Source of the DNA: DASUHT01 sp038230835
GTDB taxonomy: Bacteria; Actinomycetota; Thermoleophilia; Gaiellales; JAICJC01
Direction: 5' to 3'
Assembly: GCA_038230835.1 (NCBI GenBank)
Contig: JBBRMM010000003.1
Span: 184,331 to 248,330 of the forward strand
Length of the DNA stretch: 64,000 nucleotides
Under the pieces are notes generated by a model. That model saw only the letters and a program-made list of their open reading frames with translations. It did not search any database and was not told the origin of the DNA. The translations under genes were made by a program, and so were the position numbers. Below, one piece after another: positions 12,507 through 21,502 of the stretch. Position 1 is the stretch's first letter. The number at the start of each line of letters is the position of its first letter.

Positions 12507-13840
12507 TCGGGAGCTCCTTGCGAGGATGTGTCGTCGTCGGGCGAGACATGCAAGGTCAGCCCTTCGACCTGGTCGATCACGACGCGATGGCCGGCCGGGA
12601 CGTCAGCCGCCGAACGAGCGCGCCACAGCTCGCCATGGACGAACACCTGGCCGTCGGGAGTCAGCGGGGTGCGGGTGACGGCGATCTGCCCCAGCAGGCC
12701 CGCGGCGCCCGCGCCGAACACGGACACGGGCTGGTGCCGCGCCTCGACCACCTTGGTAGCGATCACCGCCAGGCCGACGCCGAACACCACGCCGATGCCG
12801 ATCACGAGCACCGGAGAGGTGCTGATCCCCGATCCCGGCGTGCGGAACAGCAGCAACCCGCCGACGACGAGGGCGACGATGCCCGAGATTGCTATCAGAC
12901 CGTGGCTCGTGACGAACGCCTCCAGCACCACCATCAGCACCCCGATCGCGATCAGGAGGGCGCCGGCCAGGTTGATCGGCACGACTGAGAAGCCGAACAG
13001 CGCCAGGATGAGGGACACCGCGCCCAACGTCCCCGGCAGGATCACGCCCGGGTGGAAGACCTCGTAGGCGAGCCCGCCGATCCCGGCCAGGAACAGCAGG
13101 TACAGCAGGTTCGGGTCGATCAGGATGTTCAGCAGCTGCAGCGTCCACGGCATGCCGAAGGTCTCGATCCGCGCGCCCGCCGTGTGCAGGACGATGTGCT
13201 TCTGCGAATAGAAGGTGGTCGTGCCGTCGATCTGATTGAGCAGCGCCGGAAGGCTGGGCGACACGTAGTCGATCAGGTTGGACGAGAGCGCCTCGGCCGC
13301 CGTGTAGTTGGCGGCGCTGCTGACCATCGCCACCGCCTCGCCAGGATTGCGACCGTGCGTCTGGGCGAGCGCCTGGATCTTCTTCTCGGCGTCGTTGAGC
13401 ACCTTCTTGCGCAGGTCTCCACCGATGTTCTGACCGGATGAGTCGATCGGCGTGGCGGAGCCGATGTTGCTGGCCGGCGTCATGGCGGCGACATCCGATC
13501 CCATGGTGATGAAGGCACCTGCCGACGCCGCTCGCGCGCCGGCCGGGGAGACGTACACGATCACCGGCACCGGCGAGGCCAGCTCGGCCTGGATGATGTC
13601 GTCCATCGACGTCGAAAGACCGCCGGGCGTGTCCATCAGGATCACCAGCGCCGCAGCGTGCTCGCTCTTGGCGCGGTCGATCGAGTCCTTGACGAAGCTC
13701 GCCGACACCGGGTTGATCTCGGAGTTGAGGGTGATCGCGACCACCAGCCGGCCGGGCGTGGCGGCGGCCGCCACCGGGCCGGCGCCTGCCACCAGGCAGG
13801 TCATCAGCGCCAATGTCCCCAGGACGATCGCCCGCTTCAC
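12503..13840 (-). CDS. nfeD: Long-form NfeD membrane serine protease (ClpP-like)
   Basis: 445 residues. A signal peptide (to about residue 27, AGAGPVAAAATP) precedes a ClpP/crotonase-fold protease domain. The domain shows NPVSASFVKDSIDRA, ILMDTPGGLSTSMDDI and the nucleophile region ARAASAGAFITMGSD. Four to five membrane helices follow at about 235-365. The C-terminal OB-like NfeD domain starts near GLLGQIAVTRTPL. It cleaves or organises slipin partners in known cases. The start is GTG 13840, with a -10 box TACAAT ending exactly 6 bases upstream, so a leaderless mRNA is likely. Confidence 0.93.
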   Translation of the reverse strand: MKRAIVLGTLALMTCLVAGAGPVAAAATPGRLVVAITLNSEINPVSASFVKDSIDRAKSEHAAALVILMDTPGGLSTSMDDIIQAELASPVPVIVYVSPAGARAASAGAFITMGSDVAAMTPASNIGSATPIDSSGQNIGGDLRKKVLNDAEKKIQALAQTHGRNPGEAVAMVSSAANYTAAEALSSNLIDYVSPSLPALLNQIDGTTTFYSQKHIVLHTAGARIETFGMPWTLQLLNILIDPNLLYLLFLAGIGGLAYEVFHPGVILPGTLGAVSLILALFGFSVVPINLAGALLIAIGVLMVVLEAFVTSHGLIAISGIVALVVGGLLLFRTPGSGISTSPVLVIGIGVVFGVGLAVIATKVVEARHQPVSVFGAGAAGLLGQIAVTRTPLTPDGQVFVHGELWRARSAADVPAGHRVVIDQVEGLTLHVSPDDDTSSQGAPE

Positions 13841-13846
13841 GCAACG

Positions 13847-13852
13847 ATTGTA
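13847..13852 (-). promoter_or_regulatory. -10 box of nfeD, leaderless spacing
   Basis: On the minus strand the sequence reads TACAAT, six bases, then GTG of nfeD. TACAAT is 5/6 of the consensus. The spacing puts transcription start on or next to the start codon. Confidence 0.6.
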
Positions 13853-13897
13853 GGCCGCAGTCCGGCCGGGCGCCGTACCGCGACCGCTTCGATCGGG

Positions 13898-14623
13898 TCA
13901 ACCGGGCGGGTCGACGCTCACGGCGGTGACCTCGTCCGAGGTGTGCGCCGTCCCGTCGACCACCAGCCGTCCCCGCGCGTCGACCCCGGAGCAGAGTCCC
14001 GCCCGCCCGCCCGCCAGCGTGACCCGCCGCCCCCGCAGGTCGTCTCTGTCCAGACCGGTGAACCCCTCGTGCTCGAAGAGCGCGTAGCGCTGCTCGATCG
14101 CGGCCAGGAGGTCGGCCAGCAGCTGTGGACGATCGACCGGCGATCCCCGCAGCAACAGCAGCGACGTCGGGCTGACCCTCGCTGTGTCCGGTAGCTCCGC
14201 AGACGTCAGGTTCGCGTTCACGCCCACGCCGACGATCAGCCGGCCTGCGCGCAGTTCGAGCAGCGTGCCGGCCAGCTTGCGGTCGTCCACCACCACGTCG
14301 TTCGGCCAGCGAACGCGTGCGGCATCGTCGAGCACCGAGGCGATCGCCTCCGCCACGACTAGCGAGAAGGGCGCGAGCTGGGCGGCAGCCGTCCGCGGTT
14401 CCAGCGCGAGTGAGAACAGCACTCCCTTGGCCCGGGGGCTCTCCCACCCGCGACCGAGCCGTCCGCGTCCGGCCGTCTGGAGCTCACATGCGGCGACACC
14501 GCCGTGCGGCAGCCCGCGGGCCAGCTCCTGGGTGCTGGGGCACGTGTCCGCATACGCATACGGATTCCCGAACTCCCCGCGCAGCAGCGGCTGCACGAGT
14601 TCCGGCCGAAGCGTCCGCGACAT
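13898..14623 (-). CDS. birA: Biotin-[acetyl-CoA-carboxylase] ligase, regulator domain absent
   Basis: Attaches biotin to the carboxyl-carrier protein of acyl-CoA carboxylases. 241 residues from ATG 14623; the long frame upstream of that is non-conserved. Motifs: CPSTQELARGL, the biotinyl-AMP loop LQTAGRGRLGRGWESP, VRWPNDVVVDDRKLAGTL and GVGVNANL. It lacks the N-terminal winged helix of the E. coli repressor form. Its product matches the accD/accA genes nearby. Divergent from the ECF sigma gene with only 22 bases between starts. Confidence 0.95.
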   Translation of the reverse strand: MSRTLRPELVQPLLRGEFGNPYAYADTCPSTQELARGLPHGGVAACELQTAGRGRLGRGWESPRAKGVLFSLALEPRTAAAQLAPFSLVVAEAIASVLDDAARVRWPNDVVVDDRKLAGTLLELRAGRLIVGVGVNANLTSAELPDTARVSPTSLLLLRGSPVDRPQLLADLLAAIEQRYALFEHEGFTGLDRDDLRGRRVTLAGGRAGLCSGVDARGRLVVDGTAHTSDEVTAVSVDPPG

Positions 14624-14631
14624 AGGCTCAC

Positions 14632-14638
14632 TAGAATA
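14632..14638. promoter_or_regulatory. Shared, near-symmetric -10 element for birA (-) and the sigma gene (+)
   Basis: The 7-mer TAGAATA reads TAGAAT on the plus strand, 8 bases before ATG 14646. On the minus strand it reads TATTCT, 9 bases before ATG 14623. One box could therefore serve both directions, and both transcripts would be leaderless or nearly so. Confidence 0.5.
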
Positions 14639-14645
14639 CGCGCCG

Positions 14646-15272
14646 ATGTTCTCGCAACCCAAACGCGCATCGGCGCGTCTGACGCTCGGAGAACGGGAAC
14701 GCGACCAGACCGCGTACCCAAGCATGTCCGACGTGGTGCTTGCGGTGCGGGCCAAGGATGGTGACAGGCGGGCGCTCGAGACGCTGGTCGAGCGGCACGC
14801 GGCGGGCGTGCGCAGACTGTCGTCGTACCTGCTCTCCGACCCGCAGGACGCCGAGGACGCGGCCCAGGAGGCGCTTGCCAAGCTGTGTACCAGGATCGGA
14901 CAGTTCAGAGGCGAGTCGCAGTTCGCGACCTGGCTCTACAGCCTGGTGGCCAACACCTGTCGCGACCTGGGCGAGCGGCAACGCCGGCGCCGGCATCAGC
15001 CGCTCGAGTTGGTGGCGGAGACGGCAGGCTCCGACGAGCCGTCGGATCTCGCTCTGCAGCGCGACCAGCGCCGTTTGCTGGCGCGCTCGCTGGCCGACCT
15101 CTCGGGCGATCAGCGCCACGTGATGGTGATGAAGGACGTGCTGTCACTCTCGTACGAGGAGATCGCCGGGGTGATGGAGATGCCGGTCGGCACCGTCAAG
15201 TGCCATGCTCACCGGGGCCGAGCACGCATGCGGCGGGCGATGCAGTCGCTGCGGCAGGCGGCGGGCGGGTGA
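14646..15272 (+). CDS. ECF-type RNA polymerase sigma factor
   Basis: 208 residues from ATG 14646. Region 2 shows LVERHAAGVRRLSSYLL, DPQDAEDAAQEALAKLC and RGESQFATWLYSLVANTCRD. Region 4 shows LSYEEIAGVMEMPVGTVKCHAHRGR. The 35-residue basic N-terminal extension is unusual. I see no anti-sigma gene next to it. Its stop overlaps the GTG of fabZ, so it is co-transcribed with the fatty-acid genes. Whether it controls them is not shown. Confidence 0.92.
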   Translation: MFSQPKRASARLTLGERERDQTAYPSMSDVVLAVRAKDGDRRALETLVERHAAGVRRLSSYLLSDPQDAEDAAQEALAKLCTRIGQFRGESQFATWLYSLVANTCRDLGERQRRRRHQPLELVAETAGSDEPSDLALQRDQRRLLARSLADLSGDQRHVMVMKDVLSLSYEEIAGVMEMPVGTVKCHAHRGRARMRRAMQSLRQAAGG

Positions 15273-15724
15273 CCGTCGCTCCGGCGCTGCCCTTCGGCCG
15301 GGACGCGATCCACGCCATTATCCCGCACCGCGAGCCGTTCCTGCTCCTGGACGAGGTGACCGAGCTGGAGCCCGGAGTGAGTGCCGTCGGCCGGTACCTG
15401 GTCGACCCGGACGCCTGGTACCTGCGCGGGCACTTTCCGGGCAACCCGATCATGCCCGGTGTCCTGCAGGTGGAGGCGCTCGCCCAGCTGGGTGCGATCT
15501 GCGGTCTCTCACATCCGGACTACGCCGGCCGGCTCGCACTGTTTGCGGGCATCGACGATGTGCGCTTCAAGCGGATCGTGCGGCCGGGGGACCTCCTCGA
15601 CCTCGAGTGCGAGATCACCCGTCTGCGAGGCCCTGTGGGCCGGGCGGCGGTGCAGGCTGCTGTGGCCGGCGAGCTCGCCTGCAGGGGGACGATCACGTTC
15701 GCGCTCGCCGAGGCCCCGACATGA
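15269..15724 (+). CDS. fabZ: 3-hydroxyacyl-ACP dehydratase FabZ
   Basis: Dehydrates 3-hydroxyacyl-ACP in fatty-acid elongation. 151 residues from GTG 15269, overlapping the sigma-factor stop. The hot-dog-fold signatures are present: IIPHREPFLLLDEV, then LRGHFPGNPIMPGVLQVEALAQLGA with the catalytic His and Glu (shown here as HFPGNPIMPGVLQVEA), and RFKRIVRPGDLL. First enzyme gene of the fab run; its stop overlaps fabH by ATGA. Confidence 0.93.
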   Translation: MTVAPALPFGRDAIHAIIPHREPFLLLDEVTELEPGVSAVGRYLVDPDAWYLRGHFPGNPIMPGVLQVEALAQLGAICGLSHPDYAGRLALFAGIDDVRFKRIVRPGDLLDLECEITRLRGPVGRAAVQAAVAGELACRGTITFALAEAPT

Positions 15725-16716
15725 TCGCGGCCTGCGCCCCTGGCGTCGAGGTGCTGGGCATCGGGTCGCACGTCCCCGACCGGGTGATGACCAATGCCGA
15801 ACTGGCGACAATGGTCGACACCAGCGACGAGTGGATCGCCTCGCGCACCGGCATCCGCGAGCGGCGGATCGCGGCCGACGGCGAGTCTTCGGCCGATCTC
15901 GGCCACATGGCGGCGGCGCGGGCGCTGGAGAACGCCGGGCTGACAGCCTCCGACCTCGACCTGATCATCGCCGCGACCGCCAGCCCTGACAACTACTTCC
16001 CGGCCACGGCCTCGCTGATCGGCGAGCAGTTGGGTGCCACCGACGTCGCCGGGTTCGACCTGTCGGCTGCCTGCACCGGGTTCATCTACGCGCTGGGGCA
16101 GGCGTACACACAGGTCGCCGCCGGGCTCGCCGACACCGTGCTGGTCGTCGGTACCGAGGTGTTCTCGCGGCTGCTGGACTGGACAGACCGCTCCACCTGC
16201 GTGCTCTTCGGGGACGGGGCCGGGGCGGTGGTGCTCGGCCGCAACGGCGGCCGCGGCCTGCTGGGGCTCGACATGGGCGCGGACGGCCGCGGCGGGGATC
16301 TGCTGTGTGTGGCGGCGGCGGGGCACCGCCGCAACGGCGCGTCGCCGTTCGTCCGTATGGACGGGCCGCAGGTGTACAAGTTCGCCACCACCGTGTGCGT
16401 CGACTCGGCGTTGAGAGTACTCGAGGCGGCCTCGCTGACGGTCGCGGATGTGGACGTGTTCGTACCGCACCAGGCCAACCAGCGGATCATCGACCATGCG
16501 GCCCGGCGCCTGGGCATCCCGGAGCACCGGGTCCGCTCGAATGTTGCGCGCTATGGCAACACATCGGCCGCTTCGATCCCGATCTGTCTGGACGAGGCGT
16601 ATCGTGACGGGAGCATCAACCCGGGTGACACCGTGCTCATGGTCGGATTCGGAGGCGGGTTGTCCTGGGGATCGTGTGTGATGGAGTGGACGACGGCTTT
16701 CAAGGAGCGCTCATGA
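15721..16716 (+). CDS. fabH: 3-oxoacyl-ACP synthase III FabH
   Basis: Condenses a starter acyl-CoA with malonyl-ACP. 331 residues. The catalytic triad is visible: Cys in DLSAACTGFIYAL, His in VFVPHQANQRII and Asn in ARYGNTSAASIP. The N-terminus GIGSHVPDRVMTNAEL and SDEWIASRTGIRERRI are family-typical. Starter-unit preference cannot be read off with confidence. Overlaps fabZ and fabD by four bases each. Confidence 0.96.
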   Translation: MIAACAPGVEVLGIGSHVPDRVMTNAELATMVDTSDEWIASRTGIRERRIAADGESSADLGHMAAARALENAGLTASDLDLIIAATASPDNYFPATASLIGEQLGATDVAGFDLSAACTGFIYALGQAYTQVAAGLADTVLVVGTEVFSRLLDWTDRSTCVLFGDGAGAVVLGRNGGRGLLGLDMGADGRGGDLLCVAAAGHRRNGASPFVRMDGPQVYKFATTVCVDSALRVLEAASLTVADVDVFVPHQANQRIIDHAARRLGIPEHRVRSNVARYGNTSAASIPICLDEAYRDGSINPGDTVLMVGFGGGLSWGSCVMEWTTAFKERS

Positions 16717-17633
16717 GCAAGATCGCATTCTGCTTCCCCGGTCAGGGGAGCCAGCGAGTGGGGATGGGCCGGGATCTGGCCGAGTCGTTTCCGGAGTCTG
16801 CCGCCGTCTTCGAGGAAGCCTCTGACGAGCTGGGATTCGATCTGGCCCGCGTGTGCTTCGAAGGCCCGCTGGAAGAGTTGTCCCAGACCGAGTTGACGCA
16901 GCCGGCCCTGGTGGCGACGTCGCTCGCCGCACTGCGCGCCATCGAGAGCCGGCTCGGTTTGCGGCCCGACGCCGTCGTCGGGCACAGCGTCGGTGAGTAC
17001 TCGGCCATCGCGGCCGCCGGCAGTGTGGGCGTGGCGACGGTGTCGCGGCTCGTCCGCGAGCGCGGTTTGGCGATGGCTGCGTCCAAGGCCAAGGGAGCCA
17101 TGGCGGCGGTGCTCGGGCTGGCCGACGAGGAGGTCGAGCGGCTGTGTGCCGAGCGCGGGGACGTGTGGCCTGCGAACTACAACTGCCCGGGTCAGCTCGT
17201 GATCTCGGGCCGTGAGGACGGGGTGGCGAGCGTCGGGGAGCAGGCCCGAGCTCTGGGCGCGAAGGTCGTTCGGCTGCGAGTCTCGGGAGCCTTTCACAGC
17301 CCGCTGGTTGGGGACGCTGCCCACCGGCTCGAGCCCGCACTGCGGGCCGTCAGCTTCGGCGAGCTGAAGACGCGGTTCATGTCCACGGTGTCCTCGAAGC
17401 TCGAGACGGTCGATCGTGTCCCCGGCCTGCTGGTGGAGCAGCTGACGGCGCCGGTTCGCTTCACGCAGGCGGTGCAGGGCCTCGTCTCGGATGGGGTGCG
17501 GACGTTCGTCGAAGTCGGAGCCGGCGGCGTCCTCGCGGGCCTGGTCAAGCGCATAGACCGCAGCGCCACCGCGATCTCGATCGGTTCGCTCGATGAGCTC
17601 ACGGCGGCGGAGGTGAGCCTTGCCGGACCGTGA
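16713..17633 (+). CDS. fabD: Malonyl-CoA:ACP transacylase FabD
   Basis: Loads malonyl groups onto acyl carrier protein. 306 residues starting ATG 16713, inside the fabH stop. FPGQGSQRVGMGRDL opens the protein, the nucleophile Ser is in VVGHSVGEYSAIAAAG, and the His is in SGAFHSPLV. Overlaps fabG by 14 bases. Confidence 0.96.
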   Translation: MSKIAFCFPGQGSQRVGMGRDLAESFPESAAVFEEASDELGFDLARVCFEGPLEELSQTELTQPALVATSLAALRAIESRLGLRPDAVVGHSVGEYSAIAAAGSVGVATVSRLVRERGLAMAASKAKGAMAAVLGLADEEVERLCAERGDVWPANYNCPGQLVISGREDGVASVGEQARALGAKVVRLRVSGAFHSPLVGDAAHRLEPALRAVSFGELKTRFMSTVSSKLETVDRVPGLLVEQLTAPVRFTQAVQGLVSDGVRTFVEVGAGGVLAGLVKRIDRSATAISIGSLDELTAAEVSLAGP

Positions 17634-18372
17634 GCTCGCCGGACGTGTGGCCCTGATCACCGGCGGGTCGCGCGGAATCGGAGCCGCGGTGTGCGCTGAC
17701 CTGGGCGCCGCCGGGGCGGTGGTCGCGGTCAACTATGCTCGCGACGCCGAGTCAGCCGCGCGAGTGGTGGAGCGGATCGCCCAGGCCGGCGGGACCGCGC
17801 AGGCGATTGCCGGCGACATCTCGACGGCTGCGGGCGCGACGGCGCTCGTGGAGGCGGTCGAGCACGATCTCGGACCGATCGCGATCCTTGTCAACAACGC
17901 CGGCATCACACGCGACAACCTGATCATGAAGCTCGACGACGCAGACTGGCACGACGTGATCGACACCAACCTCGGCGGCGCGTTCTTCACCTGCCGCGCG
18001 GTGGCCCGGCCGATGCTCAAGAGACGAGCCGGTGCGATCGTCAACGTGTCGTCGGTGGTGGGTGTCCACGGGAATGCCGGTCAGACCAACTACGCCGCCT
18101 CGAAGGCCGGCCTCATCGGTCTGACCAAGTCACTTGCCAAGGAGCTGGGCGGTCGCGGCATCCGGGTCAACGCGATCGCGCCCGGATACATCGCCACCGA
18201 GCTCACCGACCGGCTGCCCGAGCAGGCTCGGGACGCGATCCTGGCGTCGACACCGCTACAGCGGCTCGGCAGTCCGGCGGACGTCGCGGCCGCTGTCCGG
18301 TTCCTGGTCTCGGACGGTGCCGGATTCATCACCGGGGATGTACTGGCGGTCGACGGAGGGCTGGGGGCGTGA
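17620..18372 (+). CDS. fabG: 3-oxoacyl-ACP reductase FabG
   Basis: NADPH-dependent SDR reductase of the elongation cycle, 250 residues. I use TTG 17620 because GGAGG lies 7 bases upstream, inside fabD, and the protein then begins PDRELAGRVALITGGSRGIG. The catalytic set is complete: NNAGITRDN, Ser in VNVSSVVG and YxxxK in TNYAASKAGLIG. Followed directly by fabF with a GTGA overlap, so there is no room for acpP. Confidence 0.95.
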   Translation: MPDRELAGRVALITGGSRGIGAAVCADLGAAGAVVAVNYARDAESAARVVERIAQAGGTAQAIAGDISTAAGATALVEAVEHDLGPIAILVNNAGITRDNLIMKLDDADWHDVIDTNLGGAFFTCRAVARPMLKRRAGAIVNVSSVVGVHGNAGQTNYAASKAGLIGLTKSLAKELGGRGIRVNAIAPGYIATELTDRLPEQARDAILASTPLQRLGSPADVAAAVRFLVSDGAGFITGDVLAVDGGLGA

Positions 18373-19631
18373 ACGACAGCGGCAGGCGCAGGGTTGTGGT
18401 GACAGGGGTGGGGATGGTCAGCCCGCTCGGTCTCTCGACCGCCGAGACGTGGGACGGCGTGCGCAACGGCCGCTCTGGCGTGGCCCGGATCGAGGGCGTC
18501 GACATGCCCGACGGCTGTGTGAACATCGCCGGCCAGGTGAAGGGCTTCGAGCCCACAGAGTTCATGGACCGAAAGACGGTGCGCAAGACCGACCGTTTCG
18601 CCCACCTCGCCGTGGCCGCCGCGACCCAGGCGGTGACCGCCGCCGGGCTCGATGTCGCCGCGGATGCCGAGCGCATCGGCTGTTCGATCGGCACCGGGAT
18701 CGGTGGCCTGGCCACGCAGGAGGTCGCGCACAGAAAGCTGTTCGAGGCCGGGCCCGACCGCCTCAGCCCGTTCTGGGTGACGGCCCTGATCGCCAACATG
18801 GGTGCGGCGGAGGTGTCGATGGCGCTGGGCACGCGCGGACCGCTGACCACGGAGTGCACCGCCTGTGCAGCGTCCGGCATGTCGCTCGGTAACGCCACCA
18901 TGTACATCCGCGCCGGGATGGCCGACGTGATGCTGGCGGGCGGGGTCGAGGCCCCTGTGGTGCCGCTGGCGCTTGGCGGTTTCGGCACCATGAAGGCGCT
19001 CTCCTGGCGGCTCGACGACCCGGAGGGCGCCAGCCGTCCGTTCGACGGCGGTCGCGACGGCTTCGTGCTCAGTGAGGGAGGGGCGGTACTGGTGCTGGAG
19101 GAGTTGACCCGGGCACTGGCCCGCGGCGCGCCGATCCTCGGCGAGGTGCTGGGGTACGGCATGTCGTCGGATGCCCACCACGTCACCGAGCCGGATCCGA
19201 TCGGCGCCAATCCGGCCCGGGCGATGCGGATGGCAATGGATGACGCGGGCGTGACGCCCGCCGACATCGGCTACGTGAATGCCCACGGCACGTCGACCCC
19301 CGCTGGGGACAGCGCGGAGACGCGGGCGCTCAAGTTGGCGCTCGGCGAGGAGCGCGCCCGTTCGGTGCCGGTGTCCTCCACCAAGAGCGAAACCGGGCAT
19401 ATGCTCGGGGCCGCCGGCGCCATCGAGGCGGGCATCACGCTGCTTGCGATGCGCGACGGGTTCCTTCCCCCGACCATCAACCAGACCGCCCCCGATCCGA
19501 CCTGCGACCTGGACTACATCCCCAACACCGGCCGTACCGCCGATGTCGAGGTCGCGATCTCCAACTCGTTCGGCTTCGGCGGTCATAATGCGGTGCTGGT
19601 GCTGCGGCGGTGGTCGGACGCGGCCGCGTAG
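18369..19631 (+). CDS. fabF: 3-oxoacyl-ACP synthase II FabF
   Basis: Elongating condensing enzyme, 420 residues from GTG 18369. The active Cys is in TTECTACAASGMSLGN and the two His residues are in NAHGTSTPAGD and SFGFGGHNAVLV. The start RRVVVTGVGMVSPLG is standard. The order here is fabG-fabF without the acpP gene that usually lies between them. Confidence 0.96.
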   Translation: MNDSGRRRVVVTGVGMVSPLGLSTAETWDGVRNGRSGVARIEGVDMPDGCVNIAGQVKGFEPTEFMDRKTVRKTDRFAHLAVAAATQAVTAAGLDVAADAERIGCSIGTGIGGLATQEVAHRKLFEAGPDRLSPFWVTALIANMGAAEVSMALGTRGPLTTECTACAASGMSLGNATMYIRAGMADVMLAGGVEAPVVPLALGGFGTMKALSWRLDDPEGASRPFDGGRDGFVLSEGGAVLVLEELTRALARGAPILGEVLGYGMSSDAHHVTEPDPIGANPARAMRMAMDDAGVTPADIGYVNAHGTSTPAGDSAETRALKLALGEERARSVPVSSTKSETGHMLGAAGAIEAGITLLAMRDGFLPPTINQTAPDPTCDLDYIPNTGRTADVEVAISNSFGFGGHNAVLVLRRWSDAAA

Positions 19632-19685
19632 CAGCCGCGTTCCGCAACCTTTCGTCTCCCTGTACCGTCGGGTTTCCGAGTTCCA

Positions 19686-20666
19686 GTGGCCGACAACATC
19701 AGCGTCGACATCACGCGAGTCGCAGGCGCCGAGCCACCACCGGCGGATCCGGCGCCGCGCGCGCGCAACACGTGCCCGCGCTGCGGGTCGCACTATCGCG
19801 AGGACGAGATGGTCGCAAACCTTCGCGTGTGCACGCACTGCGGGTACCACTTCCCGGTTGGTGGCCGGGAGCGGATCGTGCAGCTGGTCGATCCCGGGTC
19901 GTGGGGTGAGGCATCCGCGGGGCTGCGATCGGCCGACCCGCTCGAGTTCACCGATTCCCGGCCGTACCCCGAGCGGATCGCCGCCGCGGAGCAGGCCACC
20001 GGGTTGTTGGATGCGGTGCTGGTGGGGACGGCAGCGATCGGCGGCCGGCGGCTGGCGCTGGTGGTCATGGACTTCACCTTCCTGGGCGGCAGCATGGGCT
20101 CGGTGGTCGGTGAGAAGTTCGCGCGTGCGGCGCGGCTGGCGGTGGAGCAGCGTCTGCCACTGGTATCGGTCGCCGCATCCGGCGGAGCCCGCATGCAGGA
20201 GGGCGTGCTGGCGCTGATGCAGATGGCCAAGACCGTGGCAGCGGTGGACGAGTTGCGCGAGGCACGCCGGCCGTACATCTCGGTGCTGGCCCATCCGACC
20301 ACCGGTGGGGTGGCGGCGAGCTTCGCCGCGCTGGGCGACCTGATCATCGCCGAGCCGGGCGCATTGCTGTCGTTCTCGGGCCCGAGGGTGGTCAAGCAGA
20401 CCACCCGCGAGGACGTGCCGGACGACTTCGGTCTGTCGGAGTCCAACTATCGCCACGGGCATGTCGATCTGATCGTTCCCCGTGGTGAGCTTCGAGACAC
20501 CGTCGCGCGAGCGGCGGCGCTGCTCTCCGGTGGCGCCCCGTACCGCCCGCCCTCGCTCGTGACCGACATCGACCCGATCGGCGCGGTCGGTCGCATGGTG
20601 TCGGGCGCCCGCCGCCGGCTGGGGGGCATGTTTCGCGCCGACCAGAACGGGGGCGATCCCCGGTGA
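19686..20666 (+). CDS. accD: Acetyl-CoA carboxylase carboxyltransferase beta subunit
   Basis: Transfers CO2 from carboxybiotin to acetyl-CoA, together with AccA. 326 residues from GTG 19686. The zinc ribbon has four Cys (CPRCGSHYREDEM and CTHCGYHFP). The carboxyltransferase core shows FTFLGGSMGSVVGEK, ASGGARMQEGVLALMQM and LAHPTTGGVAASFA. Separate accD and accA genes mean the bacterial/plastid-type split enzyme, not the fused acyl-CoA carboxylases common in mycobacteria. accB and accC are not in this window. Confidence 0.95.
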   Translation: MADNISVDITRVAGAEPPPADPAPRARNTCPRCGSHYREDEMVANLRVCTHCGYHFPVGGRERIVQLVDPGSWGEASAGLRSADPLEFTDSRPYPERIAAAEQATGLLDAVLVGTAAIGGRRLALVVMDFTFLGGSMGSVVGEKFARAARLAVEQRLPLVSVAASGGARMQEGVLALMQMAKTVAAVDELREARRPYISVLAHPTTGGVAASFAALGDLIIAEPGALLSFSGPRVVKQTTREDVPDDFGLSESNYRHGHVDLIVPRGELRDTVARAAALLSGGAPYRPPSLVTDIDPIGAVGRMVSGARRRLGGMFRADQNGGDPR

Positions 20667-21502
20667 CCACGACCCAGCGGCGGTTCGCCTTCCTGCGCCG
20701 GGGCGGCGACGACTCGTGGAGTGCCGTCCAGTTCGCACGGCACCAGGACAGGCCGTACACGCTCGACTACCTGAGCCGGATCTGCGACGACTTCCTCGAG
20801 TTGCACGGCGATCGCGCGGAGGGCGACGATCCCGCCATCGTGGCCGGAATTGGATCGTTCCGAGGCCAGTCGGTGGCGTTCGTCGGCCACCAGAAGGGCC
20901 GCGATCTCAAGGAGCGCACCTACCGGAACTTCGGTATGCCGCGCCCGGAGGGGTACCGAAAGGCGATGCGCGTGTTCCAACTGGCGGCCCGCCTGAGCTT
21001 CCCGGTGGTGACGCTGATCGACACCCCCGGCGCCTATCCGGGCGTCGGCGCGGAGCAGCGGGGTCAGTCGGGTGCGATCGCCCGCTCACAGCTGCTGCTG
21101 ATGAGCCTGCCGGTCCCGGTGGTGGCCTGCGTGATCGGCGAGGGCAGCTCGGGCGGCGCACTCGCGATCGGGGTCGCCGATCGGGTGCTGATGCAGCAGC
21201 ACACGATCTACACGGTGATCTCCCCCGAGGGGTGCGCGGCGATCCTCTGGAAGGACGCCGGCGAGGCCAAGCGGGCGGCCGGCGCGTTGCGACCCACGGC
21301 GGACGCGTGCCTGGAGCTGGGCGTGGTCGACGCGATCGTGCCCGAGCCGTCGGGCGGAGCGCACAAGGATCACGCCAAGGCGGCCGATCTGCTGGCCACC
21401 GCGATCCAGGGCGAGCTCGAAGGCCTGGCCCTTATTCCACCCGGTCAGCTCCGACGGATGCGGCGCGAGAAGTTCCAGCGGATGGGCGCCTGGGTCGAGT
21501 GA
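20663..21502 (+). CDS. accA: Acetyl-CoA carboxylase carboxyltransferase alpha subunit
   Basis: Partner of AccD, 279 residues from GTG 20663, which overlaps the accD stop. Seen: RPYTLDYLSRICDDFLELHGDR (quoted in part: LDYLSRICDDFLELHGDR), FVGHQKGRDLKER, MPRPEGYRKAMR, LIDTPGAYPGVGAEQRGQ and GEGSSGGALAIG. Somewhat shorter at the N-terminus than E. coli AccA (319). Confidence 0.95.
   Translation: MTTTQRRFAFLRRGGDDSWSAVQFARHQDRPYTLDYLSRICDDFLELHGDRAEGDDPAIVAGIGSFRGQSVAFVGHQKGRDLKERTYRNFGMPRPEGYRKAMRVFQLAARLSFPVVTLIDTPGAYPGVGAEQRGQSGAIARSQLLLMSLPVPVVACVIGEGSSGGALAIGVADRVLMQQHTIYTVISPEGCAAILWKDAGEAKRAAGALRPTADACLELGVVDAIVPEPSGGAHKDHAKAADLLATAIQGELEGLALIPPGQLRRMRREKFQRMGAWVE

Noticed and set aside
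14184..14645. 154-codon N-terminal extension of the ECF sigma factor
   Set aside because: It is antisense to birA and not conserved-looking. ATG 14646 has a well-placed -10 box.
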